A stretch of 64,000 nucleotides of DNA. It comes from Mytilus trossulus. Taxonomy: Eukaryota; Mollusca; Bivalvia; Mytilida; Mytilidae. Position numbers and translations under genes: made by a program. The stretch is from positions 71,236,457-71,300,456 of the forward strand of contig NC_086374.1 in the NCBI RefSeq assembly GCF_036588685.1, read 5' to 3'. The notes beneath the pieces were generated by a model. The model was not told the DNA's origin. It saw only the letters and a list, made by a program, of their open reading frames with translations, and ran no database searches. Of the stretch, positions 34,260 to 45,601 are shown piece by piece; position 1 is the first letter of the stretch; the number at the start of each line of letters is the position of its first letter.

Positions 34260-35185
34260 GAAAACCGCTTATGAAAAATGTAGGTTAACAAAAGACGCTC
34301 AAGTCCGTCAAAATTAAAGAAAAGTTAACTCTAATTTAGCAGACGATACTCTCAATTTATTGATTTGATTTAATGCTTAATGATCAAATCTTATTATTTT
34401 CATTCTGTTCTTTTTTTTTGCTCTGCTTTTCTCTATATTTTTGCTTTTTGGGAGGGTCTATTTTTCTATAGATTTGGACACTATTCTTCACCAAGACCCC
34501 AATGAAAGTTCTATCATACGGAAATATAATACATCAAACTACTGCAACCTTACAAAACTTTCATCATTTCCCCTTTTACACCGACTGAGCATTTTCGAAA
34601 CGTAAAAAAAGTAATATATTTAGTTATATCGTGCTTCAATCTTATTATTTCGTCAGTTTATTTTAATCAAAAATACGTACAACCTTAATACACTATAGGT
34701 GTCATACCACCAATTAAAAGTCCCAATCTGTTCAACCAAATTTTACAATTTTCACAGCTTTCTAAATATTTTACCTTAAGTTTAACTTCATAGAAACCAG
34801 GTATATCCTGAATCCTACATGTATCAGCTTTCTACATGCCAATTTTCAACAGGTGTTTAAAATCATATAAAAAAGAAAAGGTGTTCCGAATAAAGGTACC
34901 ACAAAAAATAACCCCTGGTTTTCTGGAAATCTTAAATTAGTATACTATGGAGTGCATTAATCCTCAATTTTGAATGCAAACTCATAAACAAATAAATTTT
35001 AGCTCAAAATGGTCTGAATATATTTCTCTTTCACCAAAAGTTTCATTTCTGCCAATTTGTCGGTTAGTTTAAGTAAAAAATGACATCGAATGCACTATTT
35101 TTTGTCCGAGTAGGCCTAATTTGAGGGAGTAATTGGTGGTATGACACCTATAGACAATGTTCTACCTTTTGTGTAAATATTATTA
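34260..35185. other. no gene seen
   Basis: No supported feature. The phrase GGTGGTATGACACCTATAG near 35131 occurs inverted near 34699 (CTATAGGTGTCATACCACC), so about 34695-35150 may be a further inverted-repeat element. Confidence 0.4.
34695..35152. repeat. Short-armed inverted repeat, possible MITE
   Basis: CTATAGGTGTCATACCACC with the following AATTA is repeated inverted at the right (TAATTGGTGGTATGACACC, then TATAG). Arms are about 24 bp and the loop about 410 bp. Confidence 0.6.
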
Positions 35186-36360
35186 GGTCTTTCCACTTTT
35201 CCGTGGAAAGACCTATTGGATTTCTTCTGATTATTATTTATTTTTTTTTATTTTTTTTTCCGCCTAATTTTTTCCTTCGCTGTTTTTTTGTTTCGCAAGA
35301 TGTCGCTTAAATTTTTGGAATATGATATCGAACAGTTTATACGCTTTTGAAACCAACTCTGCTTAACCAAATACTTTCCCATATAAGAGTTGTCTCCCCA
35401 AACACTGTTTTTCTTGTTATCTCTAAGGCTTCGCAACCGTATAAGAAACCGACAAATTTATTTTTCCAAATTGCTCGTTATATCCTCAGGATGTTCTGTT
35501 TTATTTTGACCGAAGCCGTATGGAGATTCCATATGTGAGTTATTTCCCCTTTTGTATTTGAAATTTTGAAATGTATTAAAAACTGGAAAACCATAAGTGA
35601 TAGAGGCCTAGGGTCTTTTTATTTGAGGTCCTTGGTCCAAAAACATTAAAATGAGGTCAAGGTCAAAGGTCAAGGTCATGTTCAAAATTTTATTTTGACT
35701 TGTTATCACTTATTTTCAGCAATCATATAAGATATCGACAAAATATTTTCACATAATTGTGAGATGCGACATGTCGTAACATGTAAATTCTAGTTAAAAG
35801 GGTACGTAAACATTTGATGCGAGTTTTTCCCCCTTTTATATCTTATTTTAGTTGTATGGTAATATTACTCATTAACAGTATACAGAAGAGGCCTAGGGTC
35901 TTTTGATTTGAGGTCCTTGGTTGTTGACCTTTAAATTGAGCTCAAGGTCATAGGCAAAATTAACGTTCTAGATTTTGACCTTTGCTTTTACCTCATATGT
36001 ATACATGATAAAGACATGGGACTTTTTGCAATGAGTTGCAATCAATGTGACCTTGTAAAAGCCAACCGGAAGTGACCTTTTGTTTACCGGAAGTAGCTAT
36101 TTTTTGTTCTTAATAAACGTAAAAGTATATAGAACCATATATTTTTGGAATCAGTGTCACTTAAACTATCAAACTAAACCGGAAATAACATCGTTTGAAC
36201 CGGTAGTAAACATTATCTCCCTTATCTATATCTTTTTCCATAGAAACCATAAATTTTTGGAATCAGCGTTCAATAAGCTGTCATTTGACGGTACAATTGA
36301 CATTTAAAACCAAATTTCAATATTTTCATATAAAAAAAGGTCTTAACTGGTGGAAAGACC
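35186..36360. mobile_element. Hairpin-ended 1.17-kb element with GGTCTTTCCAC ends
   Basis: The left end is a perfect 11-bp-stem hairpin (GGTCTTTCCAC 35186-35196, GTGGAAAGACC 35203-35213). The right end repeats it imperfectly (GGTCTT 36339, GGTGGAAAGACC 36349-36360). The interior repeats GAGGCCTAGGGTCTTTT, then TTGAGGTCCTTGG, twice (about 35604 and 35888), with AGGTCAAGGTCAAAGGTCAA. No protein is encoded. I recall this family from many bivalve introns. Confidence 0.6.
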
Positions 36361-38735
36361 ATCAATAGTTCTCTGAACAATTGGTTTTTAATTCATTCTA
36401 TAATTCTTTTGTGTTAACTAATTTGACAAAAAGTGATTGTGTGCAGTGATTTAAAATTCTAAATGTACTATCTAAGTATGATTATTCGACATTTTTTTTT
36501 TTACCTCAAAACATTAATGATGGTCAATAGTTGCATTATCTTTGCAGAACCAATATTGCTTTTCTATATCACAGCGGCCAGTTTTAATCGGTATTACTTA
36601 GCGAGAACCACTCACCATTTGCAGAAAAAAATGCCATTTTCTGGTAGATTAGATCGAAACTCGACCAAACGTCGCGACGATATGATAGTGGGATTGGTGG
36701 TTTGGGGGGAGTTGACAATAATATCACATAAACTCTTCAAATTATTGTTTATTAGTTAAACAAAGGTGTCGCATTATAATCTTCATATTTTGTATTCCCG
36801 CAAAATATTATTATAAGTGACTGCGTAAAACAAAGAATGGTCCAATGCTAATTAGCATGATTTCTAACCGTATGTCTAACAAGTTTAAGTTTAAGAATAT
36901 TATTTTAATTAATATAATTCATTATGAATCAATGTTATAATTGTAATACATGCATTTAAATTATTTACCAAAATCTTAAATGATTCAAAAGAATTAACAA
37001 AAAAACGTATGCTACTAGTTCGGTTGCCAACAATATGGCTTTCATCCACTTCATTTAAACTTTGGTGGATAATTGTCTCATTGGCAATTATACCACATCT
37101 TCTTATTTTTATACTGTTATATTAGCGTAAAAAACTCTAGTCTTCCCCAATCCTGGATAATATGAATGACGTCTGTGTAGAATTTTTCATGTTGATTTTA
37201 CCGGAGGTATATATTTAGAATTTGAGTGAACATTGATCTCATTGATAAACACATAGAACAGTGAGAACACACGCACCAAACTTCTACTGCATTACATAGT
37301 CATGTTTATATGTCAGACAATGTAGAACCTAAAATAGATGTTATAATTTTGCACTTGATATAACATGAAAATACCTTCAGCACCATACATATATAAAGAA
37401 AGTAATTCCAAAGCAAGTGAAGTTAAGGGCTCGATGATAGCTGAAATTTCCAGCGTCAAAATCAATCAATGTTTGGTTTGGTCAGTTTGTTTTCCATGTA
37501 TAGTTTACTTATTTTCCATTATCTATGTATGTATTTAAACTGTCCTCTAAAAAACTTAATTGTTCTTCCTGTCATGTAAGGTTGGCATTTCAACGGTATT
37601 TTTAACAATGCCATATAAGCGGGAAGTTTGGCAAGCCATAACATCAGGTTCAGTCCACCATTTTTACTCTCAAGAGTCCTATACGAAGTCACAAATATGG
37701 CAGTTGTTATCAAATATAATAGTTCCTTCTATGTATGTTGCATTGGTGAGTGCTTTTGATGCACTTCAGGGTTTCTATTCTTCCGTTGTTTTTCTATTAT
37801 AGTTAGTGTTTCCCTATGTTTGTAACACGGATTTGCTTTCTCTCAATAGATTTATGAATTTTGAACAGCGGTATACATCTGTTGCCTTTATGTTTGTCAA
37901 TGGCGGGACAGAAGCAATCGGTATTGGCTATAAATTACACGCTGAAGAGTTTATGTTATATTGATAATTGATGTTTTCAAAAAATAAACGCAGAGCATTT
38001 CATGCGTATAATTGAAGCATCTAAATCTAACAAAATTAAAGTATAAGTACTTAACATCAATATAAAAGACACGAAAGCAACCTTTTGATATGCTATCTGG
38101 ACGAACTTATTACTCATATTTGCGCACATTTAAGAGCTGTATACGTACATGTCTAAACGTAATAAAGCGGGGGCACTAGAAGTAGTCGAACAATTTACGT
38201 CATTGGAAGAAATGTAAGCAATTTTAACAGGGAATCTATATTTGCTTACTTAGAAACCTTACATCTAAGTCTCCAGGAAGTCTTTCAAAAAACATAACTC
38301 ATTATGGTTTTGTTTATGCTTGTAGTAAATTTGTTCGAATTTAACACAAGTATATATCATTCATAAGATGAAACAATATAAATGAAAATGTATATACAAA
38401 AAGATGTCTAGAAATAGTATTTAAAAAATATAAATTAAATATGAAAATGAGAGAACATCATCCCGTTTCGCATGGACATGGAGTCTAGGTCCTTATGTGT
38501 TTAAACGTGGTAACCAATCTCTTAATTCCTTTTTCGAATGTTCCTAGAGGCTATTTCCCATGTGTTCAAAAGTTAAAATTAAAATTTTTATAGAAATCAG
38601 CGATTAATCAACCATATGGTGTATATAATGTAAAACGGAACAAAAATTAGAAACACCAGAGAATAAAATATAAACTATTTTAAAATGATATAGCAAATTT
38701 TAAAATGATATAGCATCAGAGATTTACAGCATTTT
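36361..38735. other. no gene seen
   Basis: No recognisable coding region. A short R1 fragment (AATTGTCTCATTGGCAATTA, about 37070-37105) is present. A minus-strand frame at 37519-37713 could be part of an unknown repeat but has no motif I can name. Confidence 0.4.
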
Positions 38736-38759
38736 TGCCCGCAACAACAATTCTTCTTG

Positions 38760-38810
38760 AAACTAAGTAACACGTACTCCACCGGAAAAAAAAAGGGTGA
38801 TCTCAGAAGA
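38760..38810 (-). mobile_element. Retroelement 3' UTR, fragment 3 of a split copy
   Basis: The segment ACGTACTCCACC followed by GGGTGATCTCAG is the reverse complement of the retroelement tail seen at 45.7 kb. It is cut at CTCAG by the element that starts next to it, and the tail resumes at 40931. Confidence 0.65.
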
Positions 38811-40930
38811 CGTTACGCACGATACTGGTGTCACTTCTTACTTTGACGTGTATTAACATTTCGATGGCGAATATGTACTTCAGTTAGTAAAACAAAACTG
38901 TATCATTATATACCAAAATATTCCGTTTTAATTGTATTTTATCATTATTAAATTAGATAGTCGTTTTATAAAATGTGTGTTTGTCAATCCGATTGTTTAA
39001 ACCAAAATTGTTATGAAAATAACTTGTAAGATGTAACAAAATTTTACCGTAATCACTCTAGTAATCTCTTTAAAATATTGCAAACATTGCATAAATTCCG
39101 CCAAATTTCACTCAGTAACGTCATAACTAACAAATTAATTGTGACGTCTTTTTTGGCGAAAAAGTCATGTCAATAGGCAAAATGGTGGCGGAAAAAAATA
39201 ATGGTAAGCATTGTAATCATTTGATTTTAACGTCACTAGATTTGCATATAAAAGTTTCTTCTCTAAATAATTGCAATATTTTAAATGACTTACACTATAT
39301 AAAAATATAGAAAGACGGCTCATAAACTATACTTCAACGTATAAAAGTTTGCTCAAAATCGTGTTTGTTTTGAAAACCAAACAAGCCATATTTCTCAGTC
39401 TTACAAAATGTCCCCTTATTCTACATTCAACGTTTCCTTACACATTTTCTCAGATTGTGTCATCTCAGTTCAGAATGCGAAGCTTTCACACTTTGTACTT
39501 TATGCTTATCAGATTGCTCATGGATTAAGCTTTAAAATGGTACCCATTGTATTGGTATAGCCGTTTAGTTAATTAATAATATTTCTAACTTTCTGAGACT
39601 TACAAAATGTCCCCTACGTCTTTTTTCGTATTTGAACGTAAATTTATCTTTTTTTAACGCCACCTTTCTTATGCGTCAATTCGACGTATTTAATTTGCGA
39701 TGTGTTTTAAATTAAAGATATTTTTGCAACTGTAGGTTCCATCATGAAATCAAAAGGTAAAATTGACAAAATGAAAATGTATAGAGAAAGGAAAAAAGAT
39801 AAAAAAAAGTGAGAGAAATAAATTATACTACGAAATGAAACAAAATGAGAGAATAAAAGAATACAAAAATTCCATAGCTGCTGTAAAAAAGAGAAGACAA
39901 AGGGAAAAACACAACTCACTTAAGCAAAAAGCTGAAGCTAGGAGATTAAAAAACTTGCATAATGTCAGAAGGTTTAGGGAAAAAAGAAAAGGTGAAGAAA
40001 ATCTTGAAATTGTAGAAATTGAAGATGTAAAGAATTTTACAAATAGAATGAAAAAATCCAGAGCAATAAAAAACTTAAGAGAGCACTTCCTCAGACTCCT
40101 AGAAAAAAAGGCTGAGCTTTTGATAAACCTTTTGACGGGGAAAAAATCTAAGCAGTCACCTACAATGGCAAAATTAAGGCAAATGAACATTGTTAAATCC
40201 CCTGACGAAATTGAAAATGATGAAATAGCAAAGCATGTCTTAGTTGATGTTAAAAAAGTCCTGACTCATACAAAAGCTCAAAGATCAAAAGACGATTTCG
40301 AGGTAGTTGATATTTTTCCGAAAAGGAAGTTTAGTTGCATTATATACAGACGATGAAGGAGAAGACTTTTATCTAATGAAGGCAGGATCATGTCAAGAAA
40401 AACTGCAAAGTTCGGAAACTGACGATTGGCAGGGTCAGTACCCAGAAGGAACTACCGTTATTCGTGGATTATATTATAGAAAAAAATGACCTTTATCGTA
40501 CAGTTTAATTCAACGTAAAAATGTAATTGTGAGTGTCAAATCTGTCTTATATGTAACAAATGATATTTTGACGGACTCCGTAATCGATTTGTCCTTGGCC
40601 ATTCACGAAGAAATTATTGGACTGGCAGAGCAAAGCAGTTTATAACAGACTATTCGGAATAAAATTGAACGAGTTATTTTGTCTTTGAATTGCTTTTATA
40701 TTTTGTATATTTCTTAAAAAGTAAACAAACAAACATTAAAAAAAGACAAACTAAAGAAACAATTAACGTAAACTGAAAGGGAAACAAACAAAACAAACAT
40801 ACAATCGAATTAAAAAAACATCAAATTTAGTCTTTCAATGCCGTCGTTTTTCAACGTTTCATTTTTCCATGTAGAAAACGTCGTAATTCGACGTTACGTT
40901 TGGTGAAACCAGTATCGTGCGTAACGTCAG
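38811..40930 (+). mobile_element. 2.1-kb terminal-inverted-repeat element carrying a two-exon gene
   Basis: Both ends carry ACGTTACGCACGATACTGGT, followed by GTCAC on the left (38814-38838) and, read inward on the right, by TTCAC (40906-40930). That is 24 of 25 bases. The flanks join to a continuous retroelement tail if the element and one CAG (or TCAG) are left out, which proves insertion. Three or four unexplained bases (AAG) lie at the left end. The interior holds a spliced gene with a poly(A) signal but no transposase I recognise. The superfamily is unknown. Confidence 0.75.
39182..40489 (+). pseudogene. Two-exon lysine-rich coiled-coil gene inside the 2.1-kb element
   Basis: Exon 1 (39182-39203) starts ATGGTGGCGG and ends at a good donor (AATG then GTAAGC). 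Exon 2 begins at 39736 after TTTTTGCAACTGTAG, and the phases fit, giving MVAEKNNGSIMKSKGK. The protein continues with a basic, coiled-coil-like region (MYRERKKDKKK, IKEYKNSIAAVKKRRQREK, LHNVRRFREKRK). A separate C-terminal part reads GSLVALYTDDEGEDFYLMK and YPEGTTVIRGLYYRKK, ending at 40489. AATAAA lies at 40658-40663. The frame slips once in an A-run near 39805 and once near 40320, so it is either a recent pseudogene or carries assembly indels. I know similar basic proteins from mollusc and cnidarian genomes but no function for them. Confidence 0.55.
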
Positions 40931-40957
40931 GTGCTCTAGAAAGGTAGTCAAATACTG
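40931..40957 (-). mobile_element. Retroelement 3' UTR, fragment 2 of a split copy
   Basis: The 27 bases from CAGGTGCTCTAGAAAGGTAG to CTATAC are the reverse complement of the part of the tail between CTGCTC and CACCTG at 45.7 kb. They are trapped between two inserted elements. Confidence 0.7.
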
Positions 40958-40984
40958 CTATACATATGGAACGCCATAGCTGTC

Positions 40985-41356
40985 TTATGTGTCTTTTTTT
41001 ATTGCTTTTCTATTATAAGATGATGCTTTTCTATTATAAGATGGTGCTTTTCTATTATAAGATGGTGCTTTTCTATTATAAGATGGTGGTTTTCTATTAT
41101 AAGATGGTGCTTTTCTATTATAAGGTGGTTTTCTATTATAAGATGCTTTTCTATTATAAGGTGCTTTTTTATTATAAGGTGGTTTTCTATTATAAGGTGC
41201 TTTTCTATTATAAGGTGCTTTTTTATTATAAGGTGGTTTTCTATTATAAGGTGCTTTTCTATTATAAGGTGCTTTTCTATTATAAGGTGCTTTTTTATTA
41301 TAAGATGCTTTTCTATTATAAGGTGCTTTTCTATTATAAGGTGCTTTTTTATTATG
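40985..41356 (+). repeat. Minisatellite array, 21-bp then 18-bp units (left arm)
   Basis: Units of 21 bp (TTTTCTATTATAAGATGGTGC) lie nearest the element end and units of 18 bp or slightly less (TTTTCTATTATAAGGTGC) lie inward. The frame through it reads as repeated FYYKMV or FYYKVL, an artefact of the repeat and not a likely protein. Confidence 0.95.
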
Positions 41357-41629
41357 TGATGGTGGTTCCCGTGATTAACCGGGAGTGTGGGGAAGCACTA
41401 ATGACAGGACGATTGCCCGGATATTGAGAGGACGGTTGACCGGACGAGATATAAATAGTCATAACTTTTTTGTTATTCTGTAGATTGGTTTAATATTTGT
41501 AGACCTTAAAGATATTAAAATATATTTTATGAAAATCAAAGAAAATAAGTGAAAAAAATATTTTTGAGCAACTAAAGTTGACCGGACGGTATTCACACTC
41601 GTCGTTATACACTGTACATATATTCAACT

Positions 41630-42990
41630 TGTTCAATTCAATTTAAAATATTTTATTGTTCAAATATCAAATGTACATTTAAACAAAGGGATTGGACAAA
41701 AGGCAGTGCCTATACAAATCCTTTCCCATACAAGATGGATTGAATAACATGCATGATAGTATATAATTTTCTGGTAAGTTAATAGATCATACGTTGTTGC
41801 AGTGAGTCAGGGAGGCAGTTCCTCCACTTCTTGAAGTATTTTTTGTGTATACATTATATACAAATAACTATGTTAACAAAGTTAAAGCAAGACCTACTGA
41901 AGGTGATGTCGAATTTTATACCAAAATAATAAGTGTTGGTTAGGAATCAAGTAGATCATAAAGTGATTTTTACTCAAATTCACAAGCTCACTGCAACAAA
42001 GTTGTTCTATTTATATGAATAAAAAGAATTCATTGGCCCTTTTTTGCAATACATAAATAATTTAGTGTACCATCTTATTACATGACTATTAATTTCTTGA
42101 TTTTTGATAATATAATTACTAATACAAAAAATAAAATAAAATATATATAAATTTATTTGCAAAAAGATGCTAAACACAATTGGTTGTTTTTTGTGTTAAA
42201 AGTTAGGTTTGTCTTTAATTAAGACTAAAGAGTGGTACACTGTGGTTATAGGCTGGTTTCTAAACAGTATATATCACATGAATTATTATAAAATCTTCCA
42301 GTTTCATGAATATATTGTTGTACATATGTAAATATCTCTGTGTTTTCGTCAATATTTAAGTCTGAGCAACCCTGTAGAAGGACATCAAGATTGACATTTT
42401 CAAAGTTACTTATTTTTTGAAAGAGCTCATATCTCTGATAAATGTAAAAATGGACAAACATAAAAGAAATGAATATTATCTTCTACTGGATCTCCACATG
42501 CACACATAGAGCTGTCCGACAAATGATCACAGAAGAGATGATCTTTTAGATCACTAGCCTCATTTCTTAATTGGCAGTGGATTATATTAACTTTACGTGA
42601 ACCAGTGGAAAAGAAAACAGGACAAGGACTTATGTCCTCATTTAGTTTTCTTTTAAATCCTGTGAAGCTTAAAATATTTTTAACTTCTCCATCAAGGGAA
42701 TTCCACTTTTCAAGAGTATGTGGAATAAAACTGTTTTTATAGGCTGTGGTTCGACACTGAGGAGTTTTAAATTCCTTTTTTTTTTCTCAGACCATACTGG
42801 TCATTAGTGTTTGTATATGACAAGATATCAGCAGCAATATAATTAGGAATATCTCCAGAAATAGTTTTATGAAGAAACAATAATTTGTTTTTCTGACGTC
42901 AACAAGTGTTAATATCTTTGACAATATTTGTCCAAGTAATTCAGGAATCTGTGAGATTTAAAAACAAATTATACGAAAATATAAACTTAT
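41630..42990 (-). pseudogene. LINE fragment: reverse-transcriptase C-terminus and 3' tail
   Basis: The minus strand, with frameshifts, reads KNKLLFLHKTISGDIPNYI, YGLRKKKGI, SFIPHTLEKWNSLDGEV, VNIIHCQLRNEASDLKDHL, MCACGDPVEDNIHFFYVCP and finally VLLQGCSDL. The 'W-N-S-L' segment and the final CxCG...H...C motif are those found at the C-terminus of CR1/RTE-like non-LTR retrotransposons of invertebrates. A frameshift lies near 42435 and stops occur upstream. The catalytic part is missing. The 3' end runs into an AATTGAA-rich tail near 41630. Confidence 0.65.
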
Positions 42991-44030
42991 AGTAGAAAAA
43001 AATATTTTTCTGCTAAAAAGGTTGACCGGACTAAATTCACATTCGCCGATGTGTTTAACAGAGACATATATGATACATGAAGAGATTCGCACATCTATAA
43101 TTGTATTTTAGGTCTTTGGCTTTAAATATATTAACAGGATTTTCTTTCTTCACAGAAGGTTGACTGTCAGTAAGAAGTATCTGATGATCTTGACTGCCAT
43201 TATCAGCATACCTCAATCTTAGTAGATTTCGGTGTTTATACAACCTTTCTGTTTTGACTGAGGTATTTTTAACTTGGCTGGTATTTTCAACTTGGCTGAT
43301 GTTTTGTTGTTTTTGGAGACTGAGATTCTAAGGGAAAGGACATTCAAATAATGTGCCTCCTAAGAGTCCGAGAAGCTCTCGGGATGCACGATTTTGCGTA
43401 TTTTTTCAAGGTTTCTGGGGGTCTTGAGCGACCGCCAGACCCCTCACCGAATGATGAATATATTTTGCCTCACTTTTAAATTTAAATATAGTGACAGACT
43501 AGTTAGTGACAGTGCAGTATTATACAAGAGTAACTTTGTGTTCGATGCCCGTCCTTTATTTTCTATTGTAAAGTGTCTGAACACGACTGAATGCAAGTTT
43601 ACTCCTTCGATGTTAAAGGTCATATTGGAATACATTGTTGTTGTTTTTCAAATGATTTGATACCGGCAGATTGGTGGTCTCACTTTAATTTAATCCATGT
43701 CAGCTATCTAGTTTTATCTTTAAAAAGAGAGAGAGCCAGTTTTGTTTTCTTTAATAAAAAGTTCAATTCACTGTAATCTTTGTTTGGATTCTGATTGCCA
43801 TCTGATTATATAAGTTAATTCAATTAAATGTATTTGATGTCTCAGATGTGAAAACTTAAATGACATGATTATTTGCTTGATTGGTGATTACGACTGGTGT
43901 CAAAATTAGATAGTAATCTAATTAAATACATGTAATAAATATTTTATATATCAGCTCAAAGTTTTTATTAATTTATTTTATTTTATTTATTTATTAACGA
44001 AATGCACATTTATACCCCTGGGGGTTAATA
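42991..44030. other. Core of the foldback-like element, no gene seen
   Basis: The phrase AGGTTGACCGGACTAAATTC (43018) resembles AAGTTGACCGGACGGTATTC (41573), so a segment may be duplicated on either side of the LINE fragment. No protein-coding region was recognised. Confidence 0.4.
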
Positions 44031-44034
44031 AAAA

Positions 44035-44565
44035 AACCACCTTATAATAAAAAAGCACCTTATAATAGAAAAGCACCTTATAATAGAAAAGCACCTTATA
44101 ATAGAAAACCACCTAATAATAAAAAAGCACCTTATAATAGAAAAGCACCTTATAATAGAAAACCACCTTATAATAAAAAAGCACCTCATAATAGAAAAGC
44201 ACCTTATAATAGAAAACCACCTTATAATAGAAAACCACCTTATAATAAAAAAGCACCTTATAATAGAAAACCACCTTATAATAGAAAACCACCATCTTAT
44301 AATAGAAAAGCACCATCTTATAATAGAAAAGCACCATCTTATAATAGAAAACCATCATCTTATAATAGAAAACCACCATCTTATAATAGAAAAGCACCTT
44401 CTTATAATAGAAAAGCACCATCTTATAATAGAAAACCACCATCTTATAATAGAAAACCACCATCTTATAATAGAAAACCACCATCTTATAATAGAAAACC
44501 ACCATCTTATAATAGAAAAGCACCATCTTATTATAGAAAAGCATCATCTTATAATAGAAAAGCAA
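44035..44565 (-). repeat. Minisatellite array, inverted arm
   Basis: The array is the same as at 40985-41356 in reverse orientation, with more units. The 21-bp type again lies nearest the element end and the 18-bp type inward. Confidence 0.95.
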
Positions 44566-44607
44566 TAAAAAAGACACATAAGACAGCTATGGCGTTCCAT
44601 ATATACA

Positions 44608-44898
44608 TGTGGCACCCATCGTGTTACTTATGTTATTACATTTCCGGTAAATAGTCTAATTCTGTAGGTCACATTCGTAAAAAGGTAAGGATATTGTAGT
44701 TACGACATAAGGAACGTATCCGATATCACTGGTTGTTCCATAACGGTCAACCAACTCGTGATGGCGTCCGTAAAATTTACGAAGGGATGATTTCAACTTC
44801 ACCATATGGAACTCATGGTTTAATAGCTTCCTTGTGAGCAGCAACCATTTGTCAAGGAAATTATTATAGGATATACAAGCCCGGGAATATCGTATCAT
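44608..44898 (-). mobile_element. Retroelement 3' end, fragment 1 of a split copy (coding tail plus UTR)
   Basis: The minus strand reads MIRYSRACISYNNFLDKW, LLLTRKLLNHEF and SSLRKFYGRHHELVDRYG, then diverges because of a deletion of about 8 bases (TGGAATAACC to TGGAACAACC, then short). The UTR follows (TTAGACTATTTACCG, AACATAAGTAACACG). I recall the IRYSRAC...LLTRKLLNQ pattern as the C-terminus of reverse-transcriptase-domain proteins of bivalves and fish. The UTR is cut at 44607 by the foldback-like element and continues at 40957. Confidence 0.6.
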
Positions 44899-45122
44899 TT
44901 AGGAGATAGATACAAAAAATGTATATTACGTATGCAGGCGCTGCTAGAATGTTGGAAGTTGTCATGCTATTTCGCAATTACCAAAATTTTATAAAAAAAA
45001 AACTCCCATGTTTACATGTTCACTTTAAGATATTGGAAAGACATACCAGAATTTCAACCAAGTTATAACTTTTGTTAATTTCATTGCAAAAGCGGAACGT
45101 CAAAAAGTTGTAAACATATAAA

Positions 45123-45601
45123 TACTAGTAAATGAAAGGAATTTTAGAAGCATCTATCATTTGTCAAATTTATGTCATTTTAGCAGGACCAGTAGATATG
45201 GAGCTGGACCAGTATGTTTTCCCGTCCTCTGGTACGGCTGGCCAGTACGTAAAAAAGCATAAATTCGACCCCTGTTCACTTATTTGCAATTAATTCTATA
45301 CTAATATTTATCTCAGGGGGTTTTGTCAATCTTGTGTTTTGTAATTGGTAATATCGATTTAAATTGCATTCTGACTTATACATTGTACTTTCGTTTTGGT
45401 CAATTTCATTCTAAAACACGACCATATTTCCTTTGTATTAAAAAAGCGTTAGTGTTTTAGAATGAAATTGAAATACGTACTGGCCAGCCGGACCAGTGGA
45501 CGGAAAAACATACTGGTCCGGCTCCATATCTACTGGTCCTGCTAAAATGACATTCATTTGACAAATGATAGATGCTCATAAAATTCCTTTTATGTACTAG
45601 T
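45123..45601. mobile_element. 479-bp MITE with about 128-bp inverted ends
   Basis: The left arm (GGAATTTTAGAAGCATCTAT, then CATTTTAGCAGGACCAGTAG, then GGAGCTGGACCAGTATG, to GGCTGGCCAGTACG) is repeated inverted at 45470-45601. A second inner inverted repeat (TTCATTCTAAAACAC and its complement) lies near 45408 and 45448. TACTAGTA stands at both ends. It is palindromic, so it may be an 8-bp target duplication or part of the arms. Confidence 0.75.

Larger units (their letters stand above)
40958..44607. mobile_element. 3.65-kb foldback-like element with inverted minisatellite arms
   Basis: Both ends read inward as ATATGGAACGCCATAGCTGT, then CTTATGTGTC, and run into a TTTTCTATTATAAG minisatellite. 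The left arm covers about 40958-41360 and the right arm about 44030-44607 in inverted orientation. ATAC flanks both ends as a probable 4-bp target duplication. Omitting the element joins the retroelement tail at CTGCTATAC and ATGTGGCACCC. Tandem repeats of varying copy number inside long inverted ends are typical of foldback (FB/Galileo-like) elements. The core (about 41370-44030) holds a LINE fragment and no recognisable transposase. Confidence 0.75.

Noticed and set aside
37519..37713. Minus-strand frame with KLPAYMALLKIPLKCQPYM
   Set aside because: I could not link it to any family. It is short, and both strands are open over the same span, so it was not called.
40966..41427. Open frame of 153 residues with repeated FYYKMV/FYYKVL, and its counterpart at 44113-44577
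   Set aside because: The unit length is a multiple of three and free of stops in several frames. Both frames are products of the minisatellite, and no start context, intron or domain supports a protein.
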